From NCBI RefSeq assembly GCF_003432065.1, contig NZ_QWDE01000001.1, forward strand, positions 992,001 through 1,056,000: 64,000 bases of DNA, written 5' to 3'. The translations under genes and the position numbers were made by a program. Each line of letters begins with the position of its first letter. The first letter of the stretch is position 1. This DNA is from Mucilaginibacter terrenus. Lineage in GTDB: Bacteria; Bacteroidota; Bacteroidia; Sphingobacteriales; Sphingobacteriaceae. The notes under the pieces were generated by a model. The model searched no databases, had not been told where the DNA came from, and saw only the letters and a list, made by a program, of their open reading frames with translations. This document shows positions 45,550 to 54,322 of this stretch, one piece after another.

Positions 45550-46617
45550 ATGCTCAGTCACTCCGCCCTAAACTCTATTTTTTCGCTTATTCCGTTACCA
45601 TGCTTAATCCTTTTGCCTAATGAGCCGGTATTTACCATTGCTGAAGTTAACGATGCTTATTTAAAAGGATTAAATCTTTCGAAAGAAGACCTTGTGGGAC
45701 AAAGTTTTTTTGAATACTTCATCAATTTTGAGGGAAAAGACATGAGTGATGATCTTTGCGCCTTGCAAAGGGTATTATCAACCAAAGAAGCTACTGAAAC
45801 TGGGATAAATAGTTACAACTTCAAAAATTTAATTTCCGGAGAACCACACATCAGGTATTTTAAAGCCGCAAACTTACCTATAATGGACGCGACCGGCGAA
45901 GTAGCTTATATCATTCATACCGTTACAGAGGAAACAGAAACGATAGCTATTAAAGCCGCGCAAGAAAGCGTCCAACAGAACTTAGAGGAAGCCTCGTTGT
46001 TGATGACGCAAGGACAGGAACTGGCAAATTTTGGTAATTGGCAATGGGACATTAACCAAAATATTGTAACCTGGAGCGAGACGTTATACAACATCTATGG
46101 CCTCAATAAACAAACATTCAAGGCGACATTTGAGGGATATCTTGATTTGCTGCACCGGGATGACAGAGAACGTGTTTACAACCTTATTACCAGCGTACTG
46201 CACACCCAAAAAGACTCGGTTTTTGAAGAACGTATAGTAAGACCCAACGGCGAAATCAGATATCTGAAGAGTTGGGGGAAAGTTCAAACTGATGAACAAG
46301 GTAACCCGCTGAAGATGATAGGCGCATGCCTGGACATCACTGAAGCGAAACTGGCCGAAGAACAACTTAAGGTGCAAATAAATGCAATAGAAACACAGCA
46401 CAAGCACTTACAGGATATTTCGTGGATACAGTCACATGTCGTCAGAGCACCATTAGCCCGAATTCTGGGCCTTATTGAGTTATTTAAAAACTACAATGCA
46501 GATGAACTGGATAAGACAGACCTGCTGGATAAAATAGCCACCTCAGCAAGGGAATTGGATAGCGTAATAACTACAATTACGAACAAAACCGAGGAGCAAG
46601 TAGCTCCTACTCAATAA
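45550..46617 (+). CDS. PAS-domain protein ending in an isolated histidine phosphoacceptor (DHp) domain
   Basis: The 355-aa protein has two PAS domains (about 8-130 and 155-270; the second shows WQWDINQNIVTWSETLY and the PAC motif IRYLKSWGKV). It ends with a HisKA-like helical hairpin carrying H296 in QSHVVRAPLARILGL. It stops about 60 residues later, so there is no HATPase catalytic domain. It cannot autophosphorylate by itself. It may be phosphorylated by, or form a heterodimer with, another kinase. A full PAS kinase lies convergently nine bases away. Confidence 0.85.
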   Translation: MLSHSALNSIFSLIPLPCLILLPNEPVFTIAEVNDAYLKGLNLSKEDLVGQSFFEYFINFEGKDMSDDLCALQRVLSTKEATETGINSYNFKNLISGEPHIRYFKAANLPIMDATGEVAYIIHTVTEETETIAIKAAQESVQQNLEEASLLMTQGQELANFGNWQWDINQNIVTWSETLYNIYGLNKQTFKATFEGYLDLLHRDDRERVYNLITSVLHTQKDSVFEERIVRPNGEIRYLKSWGKVQTDEQGNPLKMIGACLDITEAKLAEEQLKVQINAIETQHKHLQDISWIQSHVVRAPLARILGLIELFKNYNADELDKTDLLDKIATSARELDSVITTITNKTEEQVAPTQ

Positions 46618-46626
46618 AGCTAATCT

Positions 46627-48912
46627 CTAGCTGTTTAACGGAAACTCGAGTTTAAATTCCGCGCCATGGTTTAGCTTGCTGCTTACGCTTATTTTTCCAC
46701 CCAACCTCTCAGTTTGCATTTTTACCATAAACAACCCCATACCCTTACCTTCAACACTCAGGTCAAAGCGTTTGTATAAACCAAAAATGTTTTGGCCGTT
46801 ACGCTCCATATCTATACCCCTGCCGTTATCCTTAAAAACTATACAAACCTTGTTGTTCTCCAGTTTAGAGGTTATATTTATTATAGGATCTAAACCTGGT
46901 AACGAATACTTGATACTGTTAATAATCAAATTTTGAAATATACTGTACAGGTAACTTTTCAAACTACTTAACTGGCTTATGCTATTAAAATCGCAATTTA
47001 TAGTAGCATTGTTTTTGCTGATTAATTGGCCATTAACATCTTTAACTTCGTCCACCAGCATCGGTAAGGATACTGCTTCCAAGGTGTCGTTAGACGCATT
47101 ACCGGTTTGCAGAATATTATTCAGGTCGATAATAACTTTGTCCAGGTTGTAAACCGACGCCGACAGAGCTTTTAGCTCGGCGGCACATTCCTTATCACTC
47201 TCCTCGGCTTCTAACTGCAGCAAATCCGTTAATCCTTTAATGTTGGCTACCGGCGCTCTCAAGTTATGAGATACAATATAGGTAAACTGCTCCAGGTCTT
47301 TGTTACGTTGAATAAGGTCGGCTGTCATGCGATCACGTTCCAGGTCTGCCTGCTTTTTGTCAGTAATATTTTTCATGGTCAGGATTATCCCTACGGGCTC
47401 ATCTTCCTTATTCAACACGCTTACCCAACGCGCTTCATACCATGCTGTGTTGTTATCGCCTAACGAGTAAGGGACTTCATAAGTTATTGCCTGTTGATTG
47501 CGCAGTTGCTTCATTATGTGCTTTATGTCTGTTAGCCGTTCAGGCGGACTGTAGTAAAAAGCTGATTGCCCAATTTCAAGCTCTCTTTTGAAGTAAATTT
47601 TTGAGAGTTCTCTTGCATTGTTGTTAAATGAGAGCAACTTCGCTTCCATATCGAACAAAATTATAGCAAGGTCTGTATTTTCGAAAACTGACCGTAAGTT
47701 CGATTCTGATCGTAGTAACGAGGCTTCTGCCTTCTTGCGTTTAGAAATGTCTCGTATAAAAATAGACAGGCCGGTTGCTGATGGGTAAACATGGTTCTCC
47801 TGCCACAGTTTTAAAGGTGGATAGTAATCTTCCTTAACCACATAACACTGCTTATTCAACGCCTCATAGAAAGCTTTATAGGTATCTGATCCAACTGCAT
47901 CAGGGTATAAGTCCCACATGTTCTTACCTATCAATGAAGCGGGTTCACAGCCCAGCATTTCACCTATCTTTCTATTAGCGTAAGTATAATTAAAGTTCTT
48001 ATCCACAGCAATAAAGCCATCGGTGATGCTATGAAGTATATCCTCGATTTGTTTGTTCTGCTCTTTGATCTGCTCTTCGGCTTCCACCTTTTTCGTAACA
48101 TCTCTAAAGTTACATACTACGGCATTTATATCAGGGTCGTTCAACTTGTTGGTGTACATGCATTCTACCCAAAAATAATGCCCTTGCTTGTGCCTGGCTC
48201 TATATGTGCTTATTACCGTCAAGTCCGGTTGTTGAAGAACATTGTTAAATGCCTCTCTAACACTTGCAATATCTTCCTGATGTACAAAATCTTCTATTGG
48301 TTTTAGAGTACGTTCTTCATTTCCCCACCCAGTAATCCGCATTGCAGATAAACTCCGATAAAACAAGTTGAAGTGACTGTCAAATAACGAAATACCATCC
48401 GTGCTATTCTCAATCAGTTTCCTAAACCGTCTCTCTGTAGCAACAACTTTTTCGGTCTTTATGTCTACACGTCGTTCCAACTCAGCATTTATGAGTGCCC
48501 TCTGGTCGTCATTAAGTTTCTTGGCAGTAACATCGCGGGTTACTTTGGCAAACCCCGCCAAATAGCCGTTATCATCATATAATGCGGTAAATACCACATT
48601 GGCCCAAAATTTAGATCCATCCTTTTTTAGACGCCAACCCTCTGTTTCGAAAGTGGTGTTTTTGAGCGTTGCGTTAAGGTTTTTCCCGGGAATGTTCTTT
48701 CTACGGTCCTCGTCTGTATAGAACATCGATATGTGACTGCCAATTGCTTCATCAGCATTGTAGCCCTTTATTTTTTCCGCGCCCTGATTCCAGGTAAGAA
48801 TGCATCCGTTTACATCCATCATAAAAATGGCGTAACCCTCAACACGTGATATCAGTAATTGAAGTAATTTCTCATCAATAAGAGTTAACGATAACCCCAT
48901 AGGCTTAGGCAT
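46627..48912 (-). CDS. PAS-domain sensor histidine kinase
   Basis: The 761-aa cytoplasmic kinase has four PAS/PAC units (about 15-135, 165-280, 285-395 and 400-520). A DHp domain carries H549 in VSHNLRAPVANIKGL, and the HATPase domain has NLIINSIKYS (N box), DNGRGID (G1) and GKGMGLFMV (G2). No transmembrane segment is seen, so it senses an internal signal. It has no adjacent response regulator. The SHNLRAP form of the H-box is common in Bacteroidota kinases. Confidence 0.9.
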   Translation of the reverse strand: MPKPMGLSLTLIDEKLLQLLISRVEGYAIFMMDVNGCILTWNQGAEKIKGYNADEAIGSHISMFYTDEDRRKNIPGKNLNATLKNTTFETEGWRLKKDGSKFWANVVFTALYDDNGYLAGFAKVTRDVTAKKLNDDQRALINAELERRVDIKTEKVVATERRFRKLIENSTDGISLFDSHFNLFYRSLSAMRITGWGNEERTLKPIEDFVHQEDIASVREAFNNVLQQPDLTVISTYRARHKQGHYFWVECMYTNKLNDPDINAVVCNFRDVTKKVEAEEQIKEQNKQIEDILHSITDGFIAVDKNFNYTYANRKIGEMLGCEPASLIGKNMWDLYPDAVGSDTYKAFYEALNKQCYVVKEDYYPPLKLWQENHVYPSATGLSIFIRDISKRKKAEASLLRSESNLRSVFENTDLAIILFDMEAKLLSFNNNARELSKIYFKRELEIGQSAFYYSPPERLTDIKHIMKQLRNQQAITYEVPYSLGDNNTAWYEARWVSVLNKEDEPVGIILTMKNITDKKQADLERDRMTADLIQRNKDLEQFTYIVSHNLRAPVANIKGLTDLLQLEAEESDKECAAELKALSASVYNLDKVIIDLNNILQTGNASNDTLEAVSLPMLVDEVKDVNGQLISKNNATINCDFNSISQLSSLKSYLYSIFQNLIINSIKYSLPGLDPIINITSKLENNKVCIVFKDNGRGIDMERNGQNIFGLYKRFDLSVEGKGMGLFMVKMQTERLGGKISVSSKLNHGAEFKLEFPLNS

Positions 48913-49119
48913 AATACTTGATTCGACAGGTTTAGATTTGGATGTTCTAAACTAAGCTATATTATGCATTTAACCAAGTGCAACTATCGTTTAAATTAAC
49001 ATACTTACAAATGATGTTTTTTAGACGAAATTTTAGGAGGCTGTGGTTTGATCAACAGGACTGTATCTAAACCGAACCTTATGGATATCAGTGTCAATAA
49101 AGTAAACGCCATAATGAAT

Positions 49120-49158
49120 AGATAGCTATTTATTTTAAATAACGGTAGATAGCTATCT
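49120..49158. repeat. Two copies of an AGATAGCTAT palindromic word
   Basis: AGATAGCTAT occurs at 49120-49129 and again in the 12-nt palindrome AGATAGCTATCT at 49147-49158, each followed by TTTATTT-like sequence. It is immediately downstream of the small gene ending at 49161. The role is unknown. Confidence 0.3.
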
Positions 49159-49160
49159 GT

Positions 49161-49334
49161 TTATTTACACACTACAGTTTTAACAGGCATAGGTAAGGTT
49201 TGCGCACGTGACTGCTGGTTACATTTACCCAGCGCAACCCATATTAAAATAAATATGATAACGGTAGAAAAACACCCGCCGCCTAATTTTTTTGCACCGT
49301 AAGCTGCTATTATGCCTCTGAAGAAATTATTCAT
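49161..49334 (-). CDS. Short single-span membrane protein, 57 aa
   Basis: The 57-codon frame begins MNNFFRGIIAAYGAKKLGGG, has one hydrophobic span at about residues 23-35 (STVIIFILIWVAL), and ends with a polar tail containing KCNQQSRAQ and a final CK. It has an ATG start, a TAA stop and sensible codon use for the window. It lies 37 bases downstream of nudK on the same strand. I do not recognise a family. Confidence 0.5.
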   Translation of the reverse strand: MNNFFRGIIAAYGAKKLGGGCFSTVIIFILIWVALGKCNQQSRAQTLPMPVKTVVCK

Positions 49335-49371
49335 CGTTTATAATTTAGTTAATTAACAACAAGTGGAAATT

Positions 49372-49956
49372 TTAGTTTGCCAGACCCCTTGTTAAAAAAT
49401 AGTGCTGTAGCAGCATCATTGTTTTTGCATCCCTGAACTCGCCCGCGAAAAGTTTAGTTTTAGCGTCGTTAAAACTCATTTCTACAATCTCAATATCTTC
49501 CCCTTCATTCTCCAGCCCGCCACCTTGTTCCTTTTCGCCATTGCTGTTGTAAATGGCCGTGAAGAGATAGATATATTCCGTAATACCACCTGCCGAAGAG
49601 TAGACGCCTGTATAGCGGGTAAGCTCCTTTATATCATACCCTGTTTCTTCTTTTACTTCTCGGTATGCAGCTTGTTCAGGTGTTTCACCCTCATCTATAA
49701 GCCCGGCGCAAGACTCCAGAAGGTAGCCAGTTTCGCTACCATTTAGAAAAGTTGGCAGCCTAAACTGCTTGGTAAACAAAAACTTTTGCTCTTCTTCATC
49801 AACAAGAAGCACGGTGACAGCGTCTGGCCGAAAGTACACCTCGTTTTCTTGGTGGTGCATCTCTCCTTTCAGGCTAGGTTTTTCAAACAACACACGCTCC
49901 AAACGGTATTTTTGATCACTTAAGAGGGTACGTTCAAGAATTTGGATTGTTGACAT
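49372..49956 (-). CDS. nudK: NUDIX hydrolase, NudK-like (GDP-mannose/ADP-sugar pyrophosphatase)
   Basis: The 194-aa protein has the complete Nudix box: a GLIDEGETPEQ start and REVKEETGY end, around residues 86-108. The upstream pattern FLFTKQFRLPT and downstream VYSSAGGITEYIYLF match NudK. That enzyme hydrolyses GDP-mannose and related nucleotide sugars. Another ADP-ribose pyrophosphatase role is possible. A small membrane gene follows on the same strand. Confidence 0.82.
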   Translation of the reverse strand: MSTIQILERTLLSDQKYRLERVLFEKPSLKGEMHHQENEVYFRPDAVTVLLVDEEEQKFLFTKQFRLPTFLNGSETGYLLESCAGLIDEGETPEQAAYREVKEETGYDIKELTRYTGVYSSAGGITEYIYLFTAIYNSNGEKEQGGGLENEGEDIEIVEMSFNDAKTKLFAGEFRDAKTMMLLQHYFLTRGLAN

Positions 49957-50113
49957 CGATATATTTTAATTAAATACATCTCTTAAAACGAAATGTTCTC
50001 AACCTATATCCTTGTTATATTGTCGTCGTTAAAAGCTTTTCAGATTAAATTGAAAAAACAGTAACAATAAAGTGGTATTTTAATCATATTTAAGAACAAA
50101 TAGATTTATAAAA

Positions 50114-51238
50114 ATGGGATTGTTAAGCCGATTATTAAACGAGTTTATTGATGTAATTGAATGGGTAGATTCCACGCAAAACACTTTAGTTTGGAAGTTT
50201 CCACGAGAAGGTAACGCCATTAAAATGGGTGCAAAACTCACCGTTCGTGAATCTCAAGTGGCAGTTTTCATGAATGAGGGGCAAATAGTAGACGTATTTA
50301 CCCCCGGGCTTTACACGCTTGATACCGAGAACATGCCGCTGCTCACTACCCTTATGAGCTGGCCATATGGCTTTAAAAGCCCTTTTAAGGCTGATGTATA
50401 TTTTGTTAGCACCAGGCAATTCACTAACCAAAAATGGGGTACTAAAAATCCCGTGATGATACGCGATGCCGAGTTTGGGCCGGTAAGGTTACGCGCTTAC
50501 GGTTCGTTCAACTTTAAGGTAGATGACGCGAAAACCTTTCTTAAGCAAATATCTGCAACCAACCCGGAGTTTGTTGTAGATGACATACACGAGCAGTTGC
50601 GAAACGTTGTGGTATCACGCGGTATGGATGCAGTTGCCGCTTCAAAAATAAGCATACTTGACCTTGCCGCGAACTACGACGAAGTGAGCGGATTAATTGC
50701 TACTAATATAAAGCCGGACTTTACTGAACTGGGCCTTAGTCTCACCAAAATGCTGGTAGAGAATATATCTATGCCACCTGAAGTGGAGCAAGTACTGGAT
50801 AAACGCAGCAGCATGGGGATAATCGGCAATTTAGGCGCTTACGCGCAATACCAGGCCGCTAACGCCATTGAGAAGTCTGCAGAGAACAGCATCGGAGGCA
50901 ACCTGGGTGCTGCGGGTATGGGGCTTGGAGTGGGCGCAGCCATGATGGGTCAGATAGGAAACGTGTTTAAACAGGGCCAGTACGACCCGAATACCACTGA
51001 AGTGAACACAGGAGATATGCCTCCACCATTGCAAGCATCTACACAGTACTTTATTGTTAAAGATGGTAAGCAGGATGGGCCACACACTCTGGCGGTTTTG
51101 GAAAACCTGGTGAGCCAGCATACGCTTACCGGCGAGACATTAGTGTGGACCAAAGGCATGTCAGCCTGGGCAAAAGCTTCAAACGTGGCTGAAATTGCAG
51201 AGTTAATGAACAGCCAGCCACCTCCATTTCCGTTATAA
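50114..51238 (+). CDS. SPFH-domain protein (YdjI-like) with C-terminal GYF_2 domain
   Basis: The 374-aa protein starts with GLLSRLLNEFIDVIEW and a VWKFPREGNAIKMGAKL strand, the hallmark of the YdjI/virion-core SPFH group. The SPFH region runs to about residue 240. A glycine-rich linker (GGNLGAAGMGLGVG) leads to a GYF_2 domain at about 315-370 (YFIVKDGKQDGPHTL, WTKGMSAWAKA). SPFH proteins form membrane-bound oligomers. It precedes a zinc-ribbon membrane protein by 17 bases. In Bacillus such a pair works in the YdjGHI membrane-stress system; that parallel is inferred. Confidence 0.85.
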   Translation: MGLLSRLLNEFIDVIEWVDSTQNTLVWKFPREGNAIKMGAKLTVRESQVAVFMNEGQIVDVFTPGLYTLDTENMPLLTTLMSWPYGFKSPFKADVYFVSTRQFTNQKWGTKNPVMIRDAEFGPVRLRAYGSFNFKVDDAKTFLKQISATNPEFVVDDIHEQLRNVVVSRGMDAVAASKISILDLAANYDEVSGLIATNIKPDFTELGLSLTKMLVENISMPPEVEQVLDKRSSMGIIGNLGAYAQYQAANAIEKSAENSIGGNLGAAGMGLGVGAAMMGQIGNVFKQGQYDPNTTEVNTGDMPPPLQASTQYFIVKDGKQDGPHTLAVLENLVSQHTLTGETLVWTKGMSAWAKASNVAEIAELMNSQPPPFPL

Positions 51239-51255
51239 ACTGCATTGCATTATAC

Positions 51256-52380
51256 ATGGACAAACTGGAAATACCATCAGCTATAAATAATTCCCTTAGC
51301 TGCAAAAATTGCGGTGCACTGCTTCATTTTGCACCTGGCACACATGAACTCAAGTGCGATTACTGTGGCGAAAGCAATATCATCGAAAAAGATGATGAAC
51401 AACAGATTATAAGTTATGACTACGATGAGTATGTTGCGAGCATAAGTACCGGTAAACATACTGGCCACTTAAAAGTGGTAAAATGCAACGGCTGCGGTTC
51501 GCAAAGTTTGCTGGACGAGTTTGTTACAGCAGATACCTGCGCGTTTTGTACTGCCCCGCTGGTGCTGGACATTGCAGCAGGACAAGAATATGTTACACCC
51601 CATTACGTTCTCCCCTTTCATGTAACGGAGAAGGAAGCTATAGACCTTTTTAAGAAGTGGATCCGCAGCTTATGGTGGTCGCCAAATGATCTGAAGAAAA
51701 AGCTTGTGCAAAGTAACGCCCGTTTAAAGGGCATTTACATACCGCATTGGGCTTATGATGCCGATACTGTAACCCGTTACACCGGCGAACGTGGCGACTA
51801 CTACTATACAACTGAAACTTACACCGAAACAGTAAACGGTAAAACTGAAACACGTACCAGGCAGGTAAGGCATACCAGATGGTCTTACGCGTCGGGAACT
51901 GTTTACTGTACGTTTAAGGATGAGACAATCCCGGCAAGCCGGTCGTTACCGGAAAAGACTTTGGTTGATCTTGGCCCCTGGAACTTTGGCATGCTGGTAA
52001 AGTTTGATGAACGTTACATGAGTGGTTTCCGCTCCGAAACTTACCAGGTAACCCCGCAGGAAGGTTTTATTAAAATGACTGAGGCCATTCACCCACGCAT
52101 TTTGGATGCTGTACGGGATGACATCGGTGGCGACGAGCAGCGTGTTGACAGCACCGACAGCAAATACAATAATAAAGGTATAAAGTATACCATGCTGCCT
52201 GTATGGATGAGTGCTTATAAGTACAAGGAAAAGATCTTTCAGTTTAAAATAAATGCCAGCACTGGTGAGGTAATTGGCGAACGTCCTTTAAGCATTATAA
52301 AGATCGTACTGGCTATATTGCTAGCTGTAGCACTAATAGTCGGGGGCATTTTCCTGTATAATTCACAACAACAGGCGTAA
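51256..52380 (+). CDS. Zinc-ribbon membrane protein (YdjG-like)
   Basis: The 374-aa protein has CKNCGALLHF and CDYCGESN pairs (about residues 16-41), then CNGCGSQ and CAFCTAP (about 76-97), so two zinc ribbons. The middle has a tryptophan- and tyrosine-rich domain (GIYIPHWAYDADTVT, YTGERGDYYY). A single transmembrane helix lies at 350-368. This matches the zinc-ribbon/TFIIB-like partner of SPFH proteins. It is predicted to anchor the SPFH protein at the inner membrane. A PspA homologue is not adjacent. Confidence 0.8.
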   Translation: MDKLEIPSAINNSLSCKNCGALLHFAPGTHELKCDYCGESNIIEKDDEQQIISYDYDEYVASISTGKHTGHLKVVKCNGCGSQSLLDEFVTADTCAFCTAPLVLDIAAGQEYVTPHYVLPFHVTEKEAIDLFKKWIRSLWWSPNDLKKKLVQSNARLKGIYIPHWAYDADTVTRYTGERGDYYYTTETYTETVNGKTETRTRQVRHTRWSYASGTVYCTFKDETIPASRSLPEKTLVDLGPWNFGMLVKFDERYMSGFRSETYQVTPQEGFIKMTEAIHPRILDAVRDDIGGDEQRVDSTDSKYNNKGIKYTMLPVWMSAYKYKEKIFQFKINASTGEVIGERPLSIIKIVLAILLAVALIVGGIFLYNSQQQA

Positions 52381-52433
52381 ACCGTGTTGTAACTAATTCT
52401 GCAAATGATAGTTACTGTTATTTTAAAAAAGCC

Positions 52434-52464
52434 TTTGCAAAGCATTTGTAAATTTCTATTTTTG
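52434..52464 (+). promoter_or_regulatory. Consensus promoter for tRNA-His
   Basis: TTTG (52434-52437), a 19-nt spacer and TATTTTTG (52457-52464) fit the Bacteroidota promoter model exactly. Transcription should begin near 52471, a few bases before the tRNA. Confidence 0.75.
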
Positions 52465-52476
52465 CAATCCCAACAC

Positions 52477-52551
52477 GGTAGATGTAGCTCAGTTGGTTAG
52501 AGCATCGGTTTGTGGTACCGAGGGTCGTGGGTTCGAGCCCCATCATTTACC
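52477..52551 (+). tRNA. tRNA-His (anticodon GTG)
   Basis: The cloverleaf folds with acceptor arm GTAGATG/CATTTAC. The D arm is GCTC/GAGC, the anticodon stem is TCGGT/ACCGA with GTG at the anticodon, and the T arm carries TTCGAGC. The extra G at position -1 (52477) faces C73 (52551), the histidine identity element. CCA is not encoded. A consensus promoter precedes it and a terminator follows. Confidence 0.95.
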
Positions 52552-52554
52552 CTT

Positions 52555-52585
52555 AAAGTCCTGGTAGTTTTGCCGGGACTTTTTT
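52555..52585 (+). terminator. Rho-independent terminator after tRNA-His
   Basis: AAAGTCCTGG (52555-52564) pairs with CCGGGACTTT (52573-52582), followed by T residues. It ends the tRNA transcript 19 bases before the rnhA start. Confidence 0.8.
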
Positions 52586-52603
52586 GTTTAACAATATTTA
52601 GGA

Positions 52604-53059
52604 ATGATCGAGATCTATACAGACGGTGCATCAAGCGGGAACCCGGGTCCGGGTGGTTACGGCGTGATCTTAAGATCTGGCAACCACTATAAAGAATTGA
52701 GCGCGGGGTTCCGTAAAACCACCAACAACCGTATGGAACTGCTGGCAGTGATCACCGGGCTGGAAGCGCTGAAGAGCCCTAATCAAAATGTAACCATCTT
52801 CTCCGATTCTAAATACGTTATTGATGCCATTGAAAAACGATGGGTAAATGGCTGGCTGGCTAAAGGGTTTGCCGGCAAGAAAAACAAAGATTTGTGGCTT
52901 AGGTACCTTTCTGTAGCCAAATTGCACAACGTAAAATTTGTATGGGTGCGCGGCCATAATGGGCATCCGGAAAACGAACGCTGCGATCAGCTTGCAGTAG
53001 CTGCAGGCAAACAAAAGGACCTGCTAATCGACTCGGTATTTGAAATGGAGAACCGATAG
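52604..53059 (+). CDS. rnhA: Ribonuclease HI
   Basis: The 151-aa enzyme cleaves RNA in RNA-DNA hybrids. The four acidic catalytic positions are present: D in YTDGASSGNPGPGG, E in NNRMELLA, D in FSDSKYVID and D in ENERCDQLA. Length equals the bacterial family. It ends one base before a convergent phosphoesterase gene. Confidence 0.93.
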   Translation: MIEIYTDGASSGNPGPGGYGVILRSGNHYKELSAGFRKTTNNRMELLAVITGLEALKSPNQNVTIFSDSKYVIDAIEKRWVNGWLAKGFAGKKNKDLWLRYLSVAKLHNVKFVWVRGHNGHPENERCDQLAVAAGKQKDLLIDSVFEMENR

Positions 53060-53060
53060 C

Positions 53061-53552
53061 CTACTTTCCGCCTAGTTCAATAACTTCCAAGCCGGTTATT
53101 TTATCTTCATTGATATTAAAGCGCATTAAGGTTCGCACCTTATGCCAGCCTTGTTTACCTGCTGCACCAGGGTTCAGGTGCAGGCAGCTGATCTTTTTAT
53201 CATAGATCACCTTTAAAATATGCGAGTGCCCGCTAATGAATAATTGCGGCGGGTTAAGGTAGATGTCCTTTTTAACAGCAGGCGCGTACCTATCAGGATA
53301 CCCCCCAATATGCGTCATCCATACATCTACATTCTCACATTTAAAGCGCAGGTTTTCCGGATAAACCTGCCGCAGGTCGGCACTGTCTATATTGCCATAT
53401 ACACCTTTTAGCGGTTTAAAAGCAGCTAGTTGATCGGCTAATTGCAACGATCCAAAATCGCCCGCATGCCATATCTCGTCGCATGATTCAAAATGTTTAT
53501 ACACCGCTTCATCCAAATAATTGTGGGTGTCTGATGTAAGGCCTATCCGCAT
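53061..53552 (-). CDS. Metallophosphoesterase (YfcE/MJ0936 type)
   Basis: The 163-aa protein contains SDTH, GDF, GNID, the MTHIGG histidine and GHSH, the complete set of dimetal phosphodiesterase motifs. Family members cleave small phosphodiesters; the natural substrate is unknown. It begins 10 bases downstream of the trmN6 stop, so the two are likely co-transcribed. Confidence 0.88.
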   Translation of the reverse strand: MRIGLTSDTHNYLDEAVYKHFESCDEIWHAGDFGSLQLADQLAAFKPLKGVYGNIDSADLRQVYPENLRFKCENVDVWMTHIGGYPDRYAPAVKKDIYLNPPQLFISGHSHILKVIYDKKISCLHLNPGAAGKQGWHKVRTLMRFNINEDKITGLEVIELGGK

Positions 53553-53562
53553 TTGTGAATAA

Positions 53563-54276
53563 TTAAAATATTGTCAGAAAATTTTTCAACGTGTCCCGGT
53601 ATTCTGTCGAATAAACCTTCTGCTGTTCGTATATTGTGAGTTCAGCCTCTGTTACTACATTGGTTAGTTTGCCAAACGTAACTATCTCACGATGCGGTTG
53701 CGACTGCGGGAATGAGCTGATGTAGGTAATCGCTTGCAGGTGCAAACCCTTTGCCAGGAACAGGTCATTCACCAGGTCAGCAATCTCTGGCGGCAGCACC
53801 ATTGTACAGCTTCCATCCTGCGTTAGGTGATCCGCCACGCTACTAACCAACTTTTCAAAAAAACCTTCATCGGTATGCCTCGCCATGCTCTTTTGAGCTC
53901 CTTTGGACGCTAGTGAATTCAGAAAAAAAGGAGGGTTAGAAACAATCAGATCATATCTGGTTTGATTATCACTGTTTAAATGCTCCTCAAAACTCATCGG
54001 GAATATGCTAAGTCGATCCCTGAAATCAGACTTTTCGAAGTTTTCCCCCGCTGTTTTAGCTGCCGATACATCAATATCAACGGCATCAACCCTCGCAGTA
54101 GGAAACCGTTGCGCCAGCATCAAAGCAACGACACCGGTACCCGTACCAATGTCTAAGATGCTTTCGGGCGTACCCTCTCCTGCTATGGCTCCCAGTAAAA
54201 CTCCGTCGGTGTTTACCTTCATGGCACAGCCGGCCTGGTTTATACCGAATTGTTTAAACCGGAATATATCCATCAA
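53563..54276 (-). CDS. trmN6: tRNA1(Val) adenine-37 N6-methyltransferase
   Basis: The 237-aa protein has the SAM motif ILDIGTGTGVVALMLAQR, the acidic DAVDID block and the N6-adenine catalytic NPPF. The N-terminus MMDIFRFKQFGINQ and the MKVNTDGVLLGA stretch are typical of YfiC/TrmN6. It methylates A37 of tRNA-Val. A second possible ATG is one codon later. Confidence 0.88.
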   Translation of the reverse strand: MMDIFRFKQFGINQAGCAMKVNTDGVLLGAIAGEGTPESILDIGTGTGVVALMLAQRFPTARVDAVDIDVSAAKTAGENFEKSDFRDRLSIFPMSFEEHLNSDNQTRYDLIVSNPPFFLNSLASKGAQKSMARHTDEGFFEKLVSSVADHLTQDGSCTMVLPPEIADLVNDLFLAKGLHLQAITYISSFPQSQPHREIVTFGKLTNVVTEAELTIYEQQKVYSTEYRDTLKNFLTIF

Positions 54277-54322
54277 TTAATTTGCCTATTTTCATACCCG
54301 ATTTAACCTTAGGGCTTTTATA

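Noticed and set aside
46617..46627. A split or frameshifted kinase between the PAS-DHp protein and the neighbouring kinase
   Set aside because: The two genes are on opposite strands and the neighbour has its own DHp and PAS domains, so they are not halves of one gene.
53586..53600. A GTGTCCCGG word like those of the structured repeats
   Set aside because: It lies inside the coding end of trmN6 with none of the partner blocks or hairpin, so it is most simply a chance match.
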